Shown here piece by piece: positions 1 to 12,760 of a stretch of DNA of 64,000 bases; position 1 is the first letter of the stretch; each line of letters starts with the position of its first letter. The translations under genes and the position numbers were made by a program. The stretch is from Scortum barcoo (taxonomy: Eukaryota > Chordata > Actinopteri > Centrarchiformes > Terapontidae). The notes beneath the pieces are model-generated. The model searched no databases. It saw only the letters and a program-made list of their open reading frames with translations, and was not told where the DNA came from. The DNA lies in contig CM041536.1 in the NCBI GenBank assembly GCA_023238725.1, positions 12,674,271 through 12,738,270 of the forward strand, in the 5' to 3' direction.

Positions 1-2678
1 AACTGTAGCTCATTGTGTGTACAGTTGCATCCAACTGTAGCTGGGTGTCATCAGCGAGAGGCGAGAGCCGGATTCACAGTAAATGTTAGCTACTGCTGCT
101 GCTTCATTTGTGTCCTGTGGGAAAATATGATATATTTCACTGTGAAAAAAAACTCATCACATGGAGCTTTAAGTGAAAACTGAGCAGGACTACTGCATTT
201 ATTTACTGTGGTAACGTTTCATTAAAGAAATTCAAGTTTTACTCATGCAAAGGGTTTGAGTGCCCCCTCCACTGACGGTGTGACACCTAGCACGTCTACA
301 TGCATTTACAATATGATGGCTGTAGTAAAGCTATTTTGATTTTTCTAGAGTGAGAGGCAATAAAATGTAATTACAACATGCTTTACTATTGACTTCAAAA
401 CGGAGTCACAACAGCCAAAGCAATTTCATGCTGCCTGTAAAAACAGTGTCCATAGAGAAGCAAAGGCAGAGTCATGGTTGAGTGGCAGAGGAGAAAGAGC
501 AGGGTATTAATAGCCCTCCATGGGCTAACCATGGACCAGACCAGACACTGTAGACCTAAACTAGACAAATGTATGTCAGACACATATTAGATAAATATTT
601 ATATACCATAAACTGTATCAATAAATCCCTTGGGGAGGGGAAGCTATTCCACAGCATGTCAATAACTGATTTCACCAGCAGATAATCATTTTTCTCTCAA
701 TGGTGCAGCTTGATCTGACGTCGATAAGTGCTGTCAGAGTTCATTTTGGCTGTAGCAGTTAGAGAGAGCGTCACTGAGAGGATATGGCACCCTCCTATTC
801 AGGTCCATTGATCGGGAGGCTGCGTGTTAGTGGGGGGAGAAGAGCTGGCTGTCATGTCTTCTGTTGTGTGCTGTATTAAGCTGGTGGGAGACTATAGGTC
901 TACAGCTCCATCTGACCGCGGCATTGCAGGGGACACAAGGGAGTCAGGTCTTTTAATTGTCTCATTGATACTTGGCTGCATAGAAGTAGCCAGGATACAT
1001 TGGGGGGGGGTGGAGAGCAGGAGAGGGTTCATGGGTCTGAGATGGCAATTGCAAGACAAGTACTCTGATACGATGAACATATACAATCAGTCAGGATAAA
1101 GATCTCACCCTTGGCAGCATGAAAGAGGAAAGTGAGCAGCTCTCAGGAAAAATCAATACGGAACCGCTCATTTTGGAGGGACATGTGTGTCACAGTCAAT
1201 AGGAGTTAATAGGCTGGGTTGTTCAGTGAAGACAGGCGGCTTGGGAGAGCAGCCCACTCTGACAGCTTAATACATACTGAACGGCAAGCTGGTTGCGTGT
1301 AACAGTCACTACGGACACATCAAGTGTGGAATGGAAGCTGATGGGCGCAGGCAAAAGTTAATTATAAAACAGAGCTGAAGGTCTTACACACAGAAGTCCA
1401 GAATTATCCATCCGGTAATGAGAACAGACACATGCAGCTGACCCACAGTACAAACTGTTTCTTCTCTATTATTAAGAATGGCTGTAAAATACACAGTGGA
1501 GAAAAGTTTGTTTAAGTGTGATGTTTCAAAGCATGACCTGCATCACACTGTGTGAGATGACTCACAATTCGCTGTGTGGTCCTCTTGTTTGGGTGCACAC
1601 GTGGGCATGGACAAAGGCAACAGATAACAGCTGAATACTCACTCCACAGCAACATGCGTGGATCTCTTTCCTGCTCTAATTAACCAGCGTCGTACCAACA
1701 GGCTCATCACAGGTTAATTGGCTAAGAGAATGGGTGAGGGACCTCCTGGCAAAAACAAACAGAAGCACAGTTTTGCAGAGTTTTCTAACATATTTTTACC
1801 TTGAGCTGAACAAGATCCAGATCAGTCAAACATGGGGAAATGGCTAATAATAACTTCATTAATTGGGGTCTGGGGGTCACGCTGTTTGGCTCCATAAAGA
1901 CTGGATTCTCCTCTTAATTAGTACCCATTAAGACCTAATTTGGATTATTATCATCTCTTAATTTTATCAAGCTAATTAATAATTAATTACAATTTTAGTA
2001 TACAGTAGAGTTCAAATTATCTGCTACATTTTTATTATAATGTCAGGAAAATTGCAAGTCATGGATTAAATCAAAGAAACATTGGGAAGCTAGTTTAAAC
2101 CATTAGTATTCTGTTCCTTGTAAATAATCTGAGTGTGAGAACAATTATCACGAGAATAAATACAGCACTGGATTAAACGTTCTGAAATATCAAACTGCGT
2201 TTTATCCCTTCAGTAATGGTTAGGACTCAGACAGGGAAAGGAAGGTGGAGCAGTCATAGTGTACTGAGAAAGAGTGAGACGAGAAGTAAAAGGGTCTTGC
2301 CTCCAATTGACATTTCAATAAGTGGAACAGAGCGTTAGCAATCCATTCCCAACTTTTCTGAAACAATTATTGAGATGGTACCTCCAGGCGATGTATGCTC
2401 CTGGTCCCCGGAGTCCTGCTGGCTGAAACAGTAATTGACTAAATTGTAGAACACATCGGGGCCATTTACAAATTTGCCAAAAATGAATCGTTTAAAATGA
2501 AATGAGGGTGACTCTCAAATTAGCAAGGAGTATGATTGAGATGTGGCTCTGGGAATTAAGAAACATGATTTAGAGCTCTGCAGAAAGGAGCATCTGTGAA
2601 TAGTCCAGTGTTACTCACCACCGTGCTCTGACTCGTATTTAAATATCACTGTGGTTTAACAGATGTTCAGTAAAACAC

Positions 2679-2722
2679 GACAATTCATATTTAAATGTTT
2701 GACAATTCATATTTAAATGTTC
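2679..2722. repeat. 22-bp tandem duplication beside the tetranucleotide array
   Basis: A 22-bp unit beginning GACAATTCATATTTAAATGT occurs twice in direct succession (from about 2679 and again from 2701), just before the GACA array. It is probably local replication slippage at the microsatellite flank. No function is implied. Confidence 0.8.
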
Positions 2723-2728
2723 AATTGT

Positions 2729-2945
<217 letters not shown>

Positions 2946-3659
2946 AGGGAAAAACAAAGCAAATAATAGAAACTGCTGAGCTATAACACAGAGCCAAAAA
3001 CCTGGAAAGAAATGTTAAAGTTCAACCACACAGCACATTTTATTGTAAGAGGAAGTGACTTCAGGCTTGAGTGGAGTAATTCGAGCTCATTAAACAGTTT
3101 CTTAGCTAAAAATAATAATTTTTCTAAGAGCAGTGCGATAAATCATATGACATAAATCTCACTGGTTTAAAAATATTGTGCTTCAAGGTGTTTGGAAAAG
3201 TGATCTTAGCTACATTTTACAAGGTGTACTCATTTCTGAAAAACACCAGCAAATTACTCTGACTGTTAAGGGCCTGACAGTTTTGATTGATTGTTGTGCA
3301 GACACTGTGTTGATTGTTGCCTGTTGTGCCATTCCTGTGGCTCCCAGCAGCCACTGCTTTCATCTCACCCGGGCTAAACTCTTCCAACCAGTGATGAGTA
3401 ATTACTAAGTTCATTAGCCACGCTAGTGGCCTAGAGATTTATTAAAGCAAAACTTGTCATCGACTCTTTCCACTGTTTTTGAATATCCTGACTACATTTG
3501 GCACTTAATACCTTCTCTATGTGACATATAATGTTTACAGGTGAGATGGCCAAAAAAGAAAAAATTAACAACGTTATAATTTACAACATTGCAAGCCTTA
3601 TGAGACCACAGTCAAGTCTGTGTTTGATTTAAAATGATATGAAATACATAAAATAATAA

Positions 3660-3785
3660 AATCTTCCTTTTAAGAAACTGGAACCAGGGCATGTTTGGCA
3701 TTTTAGCTTAAGATTTGTTTTTTGCCAAATAGTTTTTCTGTTGATCTGCTAATCAATTAATTAGTTGTTTCAGCTTTAATGGTTA
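3660..3785. repeat. Decayed interspersed repeat, teleost 'AATCGATTAAT' family (partial)
   Basis: The stretch reads, in diverged form, the half of a common teleost non-autonomous repeat containing AAACTGGAACCAG, TTTGGCATTTTAGCTTAA and CTAATCAATTAATTAGTTGTTTCAG. Similar words occur at 6.83-7.08 kb and 18.24-18.55 kb. It has no coding capacity. Assignment is from memory of the consensus; the ends are approximate. Confidence 0.6.
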
Positions 3786-5655
3786 CCAGAATGAGATTTG
3801 TTCCATTTGTCTACATTTTTCAGAGAAGTTATGACATACCTCTATGGTGGCTTGTTAGATGTGTAAATATTTCAGTTAGCTTCAAACTTGCAATCAAATT
3901 AGATTAGGAATATCTGATGGAAATGTATGTACAAGTAACAAAAAAATCATGAAGAACAGCCTACACCACCTGCAACACCTGCAACCTAACTGAAGAGCAT
4001 TTTGAAGAAACAGTCAAATAAAAACTACAACCAGATATAATATTTGATGTTATAATATGTCTTTTTTCTAAGATTGTATGAATACCCTTAATTTCAATAA
4101 TTACCACAGGATCCAAGTTTGAGTTTCTTTCTCCCATTAAGATTGTGGGTGGGGATCCAAAATCCCACCACCAAGAGTTAAAAAAATGACAAAATCATTC
4201 CCAAGACTAGAATGAAAGAAAAGCAAATAACACCACAGTAACAACAAAATTACACAAACCGTCATTCAATGAGAGGCTGTTCCTCCACAGCTGCTGCGAA
4301 GTGAAAGAGCCACAAGCTATCTTAGTGCGATGTCCAAGTAATTTTTCTTTAATAGGAAAATTGTTACTTATTGATCTGTACTTTGTAAAGCCTTCAAGCA
4401 ATGCTCCAATCACCACAGCTGTCAAAACCATGGAAATGCACTCTGTTCCTGTGCGATTTGATGGCAAACGGATTCCCATTACTGGCACATTTCCAACGTT
4501 AATTACCTTCAGCATAACATCATCTCCCTCGAACGAGTCTTGCACAGGCCACTAGTGTCCCACCAGAGGACAGCGGGGGGTAAGAGTGATAGGGCGAGTG
4601 CGGAGATATCGTGCTTTGCCTGTCTAGAGCTTGTGTTGAATCTGTGCACCACTGAGTCTGGCCATTAGGCACTATAGATGGGCTTTTCTTTTCCAGACCA
4701 TTTCCCATGGTCAAAATAGCATAAAAACACCATTTTGGTTCAATAGCAAAGACTTCAACTGAATAATCACAAGGGTGAAACTGTAACTATTACAGAGGCA
4801 CCTCTGGGATAACCATACATAACAGGGGTGTCAAAAACACTGTAGGTTTTCTGGAGGGCAAAGTGTTTAAAGTGTATGCTGTTGGCTCTTGCTCCAACAT
4901 CTGCTTTTAATTACTCAATTAGCGCAATCATTTAGTCTCCTTGACATTCATCCAAATGGCAAATCATAGCCGGAAGTTGTTCTGTTTAAACAGAGCGTTA
5001 AGAGGAGTCATGAAAAATGCATACACGATAATGTATATGGATACTTAACTAATTGAACCAATTAAAGGGAGGAAACTGGTTTGAGTGAGAGCAGCGCTGG
5101 CATCGCCCTCCGGGAAGAAGCTTTGACACCTCTGATCTACAGCCTCCCCTCTCCCTATTCACAGACCTGGGCCTGAGGTCATATTTCAGCAGACAAAAGG
5201 TTTTTGACTTCAGTCATACAGCAACAATGAACCAAAAGTGCAAAAGCCAAGCAGACTGATGGCTGTATAGAACATGAGAAAACCCATTAACATATAAGCA
5301 TATCCAGATATTTAAGAAAAAATGCATGGTATTTACAACACATAATTCAAAATATTTGCAGGATTTGCTGACACATATATAAGTTACACGTCTTTATATA
5401 TATGGATGTCAGTGCCATTATAACTGTCACTGTGGTGGGTCCCAAAAATGCAACGCACATTAATATATCATCCTTTCTTTGTTTGCACTTTCAGGACTTT
5501 TGTTTGTGCTTCAAGTACCATAATGAGGCCTCTGTCTGAGGCATGAATGTATATTTCAGCACAGACATACCACCAGATCAACCTGAGGGTTAAATGAATA
5601 TCTGCTCGGTTTCAGACGCGCTAGCTTACCTCATCCCAAAGTTAAACCGATGCAA

Positions 5656-5683
5656 CCCCCCCCAAAAAAAAAAAAAAAAAAAA
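5656..5683. repeat. Homopolymer tract C8 then A20
   Basis: Eight C residues (5656-5663) are followed directly by twenty A residues (5664-5683). It may be the poly(A) tail of an old retroposed sequence, but no identifiable retroposon body lies upstream. It is equally likely a simple homopolymer expansion. Confidence 0.8.
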
Positions 5684-6824
5684 GAATGATTGTACCCCTG
5701 CGGTGGTGATTTCCTGCATGCTATGGATGCATAAATAAACATAGGCATAAATACACAGAGGACACTGACTGGGACTAGCTGGCCAAGTGGGGCAGCTGTT
5801 ATTAAAAGGGCTATTTATCACTGTCACCCCTCTCAGGTTCCATCCCTCTCTGCCCTCCAGCGATGTCACTAGGCCGCACAGGAACAATGTGGCTCATCCA
5901 ACCAACCCTACCCCCTCTATCATATATACACAAATGCAAACACATACACATGTGCTTATGGTTATAGCTCCACATGCACAAACTAAATATGTATAGCTTT
6001 ACCTGCTTTAATGTGTTTATACTGTGTGCATGAACCAAAATCGACTTCTCATTTGATGACTTGGCTGAAACAAACACAAAAACAAGAACCTCGCTCCTTT
6101 CGATTTCTGTCAAATATCTACAACTCAGCTACACTGCACACACCGTTCATTTTCCGCTCTGTTAGTTTATTGATTGTGGCCACAATTATCCACTTTTCTG
6201 AAGCACTGCATTAAGTGAATTCCCCCTTTGTTGGACAATAAGTACAGAAGGTTGGCTAAGTCATGCTATTCCTCAGCCTAAGGGGACAGTCTACTTCTCC
6301 CGCACCCTCATCATCATTAGCAAGCCCAGATAAAAACACACCTCAATTAGTCCACCTCTGCTGGGGGAGCCACATCAAGTAAGGCAGACTCTTCCAACTG
6401 GCCCACGCCATAACTTCACTTACAGGAGCTCAGGACATGTTCACACTGAGGGCCAAAGATTACATTATCGAACAATCACACATTGCTTAAAGGTGTCTGC
6501 ATTCAAACAGAGCTTTTAATTAAATGAAACCCCTAAATTTTAAGTCTGTGTGTTGCAGTAAAAGGAAAACAGTGTATGTATAAAAAAGGGCCTTAGGTAC
6601 AGAACTGCAGCTTTGGACAGTATGTACAATGCACGATCAGCATGTGGCACTGTATGCAGTGATCGAGATGATGATGCAGTCAGCGAGGCTCTAAAGGACT
6701 TGGAAAGAACCTCTAGCTACTGGAGTTTTAACTTCACATTGGCCTAAATACATAATATGTGTCCGAATGTTATGTTAGAAAATAGACACTTATGAACATT
6801 TGCCATGTACAGTACATAATTATT

Positions 6825-7075
6825 TTCATTATAGATTAACCTGAAGATTATTTTTCAATGTACCAAATAATTGTTTGGTGTATGACATGTAAAAAAAAAC
6901 TGCAATAATAACTTCCTATAGCCCTGGGTGAGGTCGTTCACTGTGATATGACAAAGAAAAGCAAGCAATTCACCCATTTGAGAGGCTTGAACGTGAGAAA
7001 TGTCAGCTGTTTCCCTATATTTCTGTTTGATAAATGACTGGAATGATTAATCACTGATCAAAACAGTAGCAGCTT
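6825..7075. repeat. Decayed interspersed repeat, teleost 'AATCGATTAAT' family (longer copy)
   Basis: In order the stretch shows a degraded GATTAA...GAAGATTATTTTT start, AATTGTTTGGT, a GACAAAGAAAAGCA segment, CACCCATTTGAGAGGCTTGAAC and a final GAATGATTAATCACTGATC. These are the ordered landmarks of a repeat common in teleost genomes. The fragment at 3.7 kb and the copy at 18.3 kb share landmarks with it. There is no open reading frame, which fits a non-autonomous element. Boundaries are approximate. Confidence 0.6.
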
Positions 7076-10000
7076 ATTTTCCTGCGCATCGACTCGTCTT
7101 TTCAGCTCCACATTCTATTTTTTTATTTGGGATTCCTCGACTACATCTACTGAGCACCAACCAGTTTTTTAATTCAGAACTCCCTCCTTTTCTTTCATCT
7201 AAGCACAAGTGGTCTGCGCCACCTATAAACCTCTTGCATGCAGCAATCCACTCACGATTAATGAAGTGCTTACTTAACCAATTTAAACCCTTAATTCCTA
7301 TTAATTCAACATAATAGCCACCCTCTCTGCCAGAATTAACAACACTCTAGCAGAAACGTACAAGTCTCTGCAGGCCAGAAAGAGTCAACCCAGCAAATTC
7401 CATATTCTTTGATAAATATGTAACAGTATGTATATCACTGTTAAAATGCATAACCCTCGTGTAAGACCCCTATCAAGTCTGCTTTACACCTGTATTACAT
7501 TTCTCCCTCAATCAGCAGCTTTTCTGAGACACCGGCCTCCCACGAGGAGCAGAAACCATTACAAGCGACTGCAGCTCATTTGCAGAGAGATTGGAGATCA
7601 CGCTGCATCAAAAAGTATGTGAAGCATTTCTGAGAACAAAATTGATTTATTCCATTTCTAAGTTTGTATGCAGCATCAGTATCAGTGTATTTAATGTAAA
7701 TCCCCAGTCTAGCATTCAGTTGCTGTGTAGGTTGCTGCTTATTGTGCAAGTAAGAAGCAGGGCAATCAAATGGCACAAGGGGCCTGTTCTTGTGCAAAAT
7801 TAAGGTACATGCAGGATGTCTTGTGTAAGATATTTTTGCCTTGAATTGAATGATAAAACATATACGCAACGTAAAAAAAAATGATATCAATCAAACAAAA
7901 CCATGCATTATGCCCTTTTTCTGATCCACTGATGCCGCTTGTTTAAGCTACAAAGACATTAGGCTGTTCTTTGGTGAAATGAAAAGGCATAAGCAAATAA
8001 ATAAATATTTCTGAATATTTAAATTTTGACTTAGGAAAAACAGATCAAGCAAAGCCCGTGGCTAGAGGAGCCTGACTGCATGCTGGTGGGGGGTAAAAGA
8101 CAGCCTGGGGGGTGTGGAGGGCGTCTGTTTTTTAATGAGCTGAAACTTTAAATACTGCATAATATATAATAAAAATGGATAGTTCATTTAACTCTCCCGA
8201 TAAGTCGTGGAAAAACTATTAAAATCCATTACTCTCTTAATGTCAACAGAGTAAGCATTAAGTATGAATGAAGTGAACATGATACCACATCATCGACAAG
8301 AAAGAAAAACAAAACAATAATCAACTTGAACTGGAAGAGGGGAAAAAATGGATTTGAGTATAAAGTTAAGTGCACAAGCTCAAGGGCATCAACTAAACAC
8401 AGTAAAAGCAATGACAATGATACATTAAACTATATAAATTTGGATCCACTCTAAAAATACAAAATTTGCATGTTTATCATAAAGTAGAATATGGGGAACC
8501 TGGATAAAATTGTCCTGAATTTTTATCTACTGTGACTTAGTCCTAATGTCAGCTGGGAGTGGTCTTGAGGCAGAAAAGCTGGAATAGATGATTGACAGAC
8601 GTTTCAGCCACCCACTGACAATAGCTTTGGCAACACTGATTGGCACAGCAGGCACAGTGTTTCAATACCTCCCCTCCCCCCTACACACACACATATACAA
8701 CACGTCATAAAGATAAAGAAGGAAAGGGGGATGTAAAGAAGAATTGTGGTGCCCCATTTCATCCCTTGGGTGAAGAAATACACCATAATAGATTTTTAAT
8801 GGCTTCAGTGCTCTATTCCACCCCTCCAAAAAAAAAAAAGGAAAGGTGGTGATTCAAGTGTCAATGATAAGAGGTCAGCACTTATTAACTACTGAAAAAA
8901 GGTTGTTTTGACAATAAAAAGAAAAAATATATACTTGAAACATCTCACCTGCTAAAGTATTACTTAAGTATGAGTCTGATCAAAGTGCGCATATGTCTGC
9001 AACTGGAGATGTCTCTGGCTGAAAAGTAATGAGCTTTGTGTTCCAGTTGTCACATTGTAATTCAAAAAGTGCAATTTTGCAGTGAATATTGAGACAACGT
9101 TGGTTGACATCTCTGCATTAAGATGTAATTCCAATGTAGTCCTTAAAGTGATCTGAGTGATGGCTCTGGTACCCCTGCTGATCGCGGAGCAAGTGTGGAG
9201 ACGGTGCTGGTGGCCGATCCAGAGGCTTAATAATGATAACCTCGCTGGTGTTAGCTGCAGGGGTTGTTCACACAATAATTGTTTCTGCCAAGCCATATAT
9301 CTATATGACAGAGAAAAAACCGCTGCGACTTTCCTGCTAAATAATTGATTTAAGAATAGGCTGCATCAACTATTTCAAGGAGATGAACATGGTTTGTGCT
9401 ATTTTTTTTTTGCACTGAAGAAACTGAGAACTTATTAGCTAATTAGAAGATAATTACAAGTCTCTGCAAGTTGATTAGCAATTTCACTGTTGAACATTAA
9501 CAATTTACAGCAACACTACACTCAATTTCAGCACTTGTTTTGCTTTACTTACCTACATTCTAAACAGTACAAGTATTTAAAGATTTCACCTTGACAAAAC
9601 TTATTACTAGCTTCAGCATGCAATTAAACTTGCCAAACAGGCATTAATTCTTTGTTCATTACCGTGTGTTGGGTAATTTAGACACTTCAATACAGGACAA
9701 GACTACTGTGGCTATTAAAAGGCATCAATCTCGCACCAAATGCTGATATATTTTGTTAATTTACAGCAGCTCATTTGTAGTCCAGATACCCTAGACCTGC
9801 ACTGGTGGTGACTGAGGTTCCATGTGTAACGCTAAGCCTCTGCCCGAGCTCAAGGGGTGCCCTCCCCTGCAGTTTAGAGTGACTCAGAGGTGAAGCCCTG
9901 AAAACAAATACAATGCGCTCACATGCTCCACAGTTTAGATTTCACTGACTCGCATCATCCCGTAATAGCCGCACACAAAGCCGCAGTTAGATGCAAACCC

Positions 10001-11272
10001 CATGCAATTGTGTCTGGTTGTACAGCGGTATCAATGCAGCCCATGGGTCAAAGGGTCAATGAGTAATTAAGACATGGTTGCCTGAGCATTCCCCATGCAC
10101 ACTTTCAGTCCTGATGAAAGGTTGGAAATGAAAGGAGGGGGATTTAAGTGCAGCCTGATACTATGGATCAGATTTCCATAAGTGTGTCTAACTGTTCCTT
10201 GTTCAAGGCAATTACTATGATTAACAGATAGTGTGGTGTCATTGCACTGTTTAAAGGGAATTTGCACATGAATGAACACATGGTTACACTTCTTAGAAAA
10301 AAAACATATTTATGGCAGTCTTCTTTGAATGTAGTCGAGGATCTGGAGTATCTCTTTAAGCAAAGTTATTTTTTCTTTTTTGGGGAAGTGCAAGTGCTAG
10401 TGAGGCCTGGATGCAGACTCCTATCTTTGGACCGTGAGGAAGGAACATTTAACAGTTTTTCATATTCTTTCATATGTAATCCAATTACCCAATAAAATGT
10501 TCTTGCAAAGGCGAGCAAGCTTTAGAAAACAAGCAGCTCGTGCAGAGGCTCTACATCACTGAGCAGCATGTGGGCCGATATCGCAGCCTCCAAGTGCAAA
10601 GAAGGTCAAAAGGTGCATTGATTTACATGTACGACAAGAAATTATTCGTTCGGTTTCATTGTTGCTAAAAATGAAGAGGCCAAGGCCGGAAAATTGAGGT
10701 CGCTGATAAATGCTATTAGCAGGAGATGCTGAGGGGTGAAGAAATCAATATGGCAGTTTGTCAACCTGCCTCTCAGAGGGAGCAGGACTCTGCAGCGGAG
10801 GTACGTGTGTCCTGTCAGCAAAGCACATTACCAGAAATCAAAGGCCAGAGAAGGCCTGAAGGAAGCGATGTAAATGTCTCTATACAAAGGCCCCACTTTG
10901 GTAATTAAAACCTATTTTATCAGACCTGTCTTGTCACTGGGTTTTCTCTAACACTATTGACTAACTGTTGCATGGAGAGTGATCACTAATTTACCTTTAA
11001 ACAAATGAGCTGGGGTTATTTAAATTCCTGTATTTGTCACACAAAATGAAGGAAAAGACATGGTAGGATCAAATGAATGACGCTACCTGATATCACTTAA
11101 ATGAATTATTAATAATCTTTGAGACTTGGGCATTGAAGGAAATGTTGCCCATCTTATTTACCATCATACTGTTTCATCATGAGAAGCTGGCTGATCCTTA
11201 TAACCAACACGGGGAGTAAGTCCATGTGGTACAAGCAGCCAAATCACATGTTGCATTTGTCATTTTGTACGC

Positions 11273-11278
11273 TTTATT
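11273..11278 (-). terminator. Candidate poly(A) signal for c15orf61
   Basis: The plus strand TTTATT reads AATAAA on the minus strand, about 415 bp beyond the c15orf61 stop codon. It is the nearest good match I found downstream, so the 3' UTR probably spans roughly 11.25-11.69 kb. No transcript evidence is available from sequence alone. Confidence 0.4.
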
Positions 11279-11693
11279 TTGTTTGTAAAAATATACTTTT
11301 ACAGTGTGTTGACTTTGACGACACATGCGCTGGAGGCTGACACATTTTTCACAGACAATGCAATGAAAACATCCAGGAGGAGGCGTGGTGTCCATTCCTC
11401 GAGAAATCCAAAACTGTCCAAGAAACTTTAATGTAAAGTTAGCTTTCTGAATAAACACTCAGTATTGTGTGTCCGTGTAATAACATGCATAACTGCCTCT
11501 TCCACCGCAACTTTTAAATCTTAAATAATTAAACACGAATGAACCTGGACAACAGGAGCACTAATGACACGAGATGGCACTTTTGTCAATAGGTCCGCCT
11601 GAAACGTCACCATGGGAACTGTTGTAAACACAGCAGCCTGGCAGAGGCAAGTTTCCTGGAAACACATAAAAAAGTGTTTTCTCCATCAACGGT

Positions 11694-12270
11694 TTAGTAC
11701 TGGGCGCCTTCATCTTCTTTGTAGGCAAAATACACTGTGACGGGTCCAACACTTGTCTGCACTGTTTCTTCAGCTCCAACAACCATCCGGCAACCAATAC
11801 CATAGGCCAAACAAGGGATGCCTAAAATGACAGGACACAGTGATCATGTGGCATCTGCAGAACTTAATAATGACTATGATAATCATCTTATAAGAAACAG
11901 GTTGGTGCATTAAATGTATTTACTGACCCAGATTAATAACTTTCAACAAGGTGAAAAACTTGTCCTCAAAGTCCAGGTTCTGTGGGGGGGCTTTGGTGCA
12001 GTGATATTTTATAAAGGGGAAGCAGCCTGTTCTCAGTATGTGGTAGTTGGCTCCCTGGACCCTCCAGTTAAAGTTAGACATCCCAAACTGGTCATTGTGG
12101 ACGGAGGCGTAGCGGACGCAGTATGAAGTCCAGGGGGGGAGTTTGCGCTGCTGCAGGTGGCAGGTCAGCACCTCCGAGGCGGCTGGCAGAGGGCCTCTCC
12201 GACCAAATGTGCTCGGAAACAGGACGATCTTTAGAAAGACGCCGTGCAGCTTCCTTAAAAACTCCTTCAT
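11694..12270 (-). CDS. c15orf61: C15orf61 homologue (uncharacterised small protein), two exons
   Basis: Coding exons are 11928..12270 and 11694..11821, joined across a 106-bp GT-AG intron in phase 1, giving 156 aa, within one residue of the human protein as I recall it. Hallmarks of the family (DUF4528) are present: SASEVLT-like start (AASEVLT), LPPWTSYC, NDQFG, NFNWRVQGANYHILRTGCFP, FIKYHC and the C-terminal GPVTVYF...KEDEGAQY. The first 20 residues are basic and amphipathic (MKEFLRKLHG), compatible with a mitochondrial presequence, and a hydrophobic stretch around residues 108-128 spans the exon junction and could be one membrane segment. The ATG at 12268-12270 is the first in frame and matches the family start. 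Function is unknown. It lies next to iqch on the same strand, as in human. Identification is secure; localisation is inference. Confidence 0.93.
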
Positions 12271-12343
12271 AACTTCATGCGCACAAAACAGAGTGATCCG
12301 CCCCCGCTGCTGCTCCTATTTTATCATCTGAACTGCGAGCAGA

Positions 12344-12397
<54 letters not shown>

Positions 12398-12760
12398 CCA
12401 CACACACAGCTCGGACTGGTCACAGATGAAACGTGGAGGCATTTTGAATCAGCTGATATACAAACAGAACATGCTGCAGCTGCGCGTCCTTCAGAGGAGG
12501 AGGACGAGCAGCTAATGTTAGCACACAGCACAGCGAGCTGATGTTATTCTGCTCAACGCGCCCGCTTACACATGCTCAACACACACAAACACAATTTAAG
12601 TTCACAGGCTAAAAGAGCACTGCAGCTCCCTGTGCGGCACTACGTGTTTTGCTCTGACCTGACGCTCCTGAGAAAGTCATCCGGGTGGAAACGCAGCATC
12701 GCACAATTGTTCCGCTCCAACAGGAAGAGCGACTCGTACCTGTAAGTATTTTATTTATGA
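12271..12760. promoter_or_regulatory. c15orf61 5' region and candidate divergent promoter
   Basis: This is the most GC- and CpG-containing stretch between c15orf61 and iqch. It includes a CA microsatellite and, at about 12.66-12.74 kb, GTCATCCGGGTGG and other CpG-bearing words. On the plus strand CCT|GTAAGT near 12.74 kb is a near-perfect splice donor with no coding gene to use it. A shared promoter that also drives a non-coding plus-strand transcript is possible. Core promoter elements such as a TATA box were not evident. Confidence 0.35.
12353..12396. repeat. (CA)22 microsatellite
   Basis: Twenty-two uninterrupted CA dinucleotides lie about 85 bp upstream of the c15orf61 start codon, followed by a further short CACACACA after a GC interruption. 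It probably sits in the 5' UTR or core promoter and will be length-polymorphic. Confidence 0.97.
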
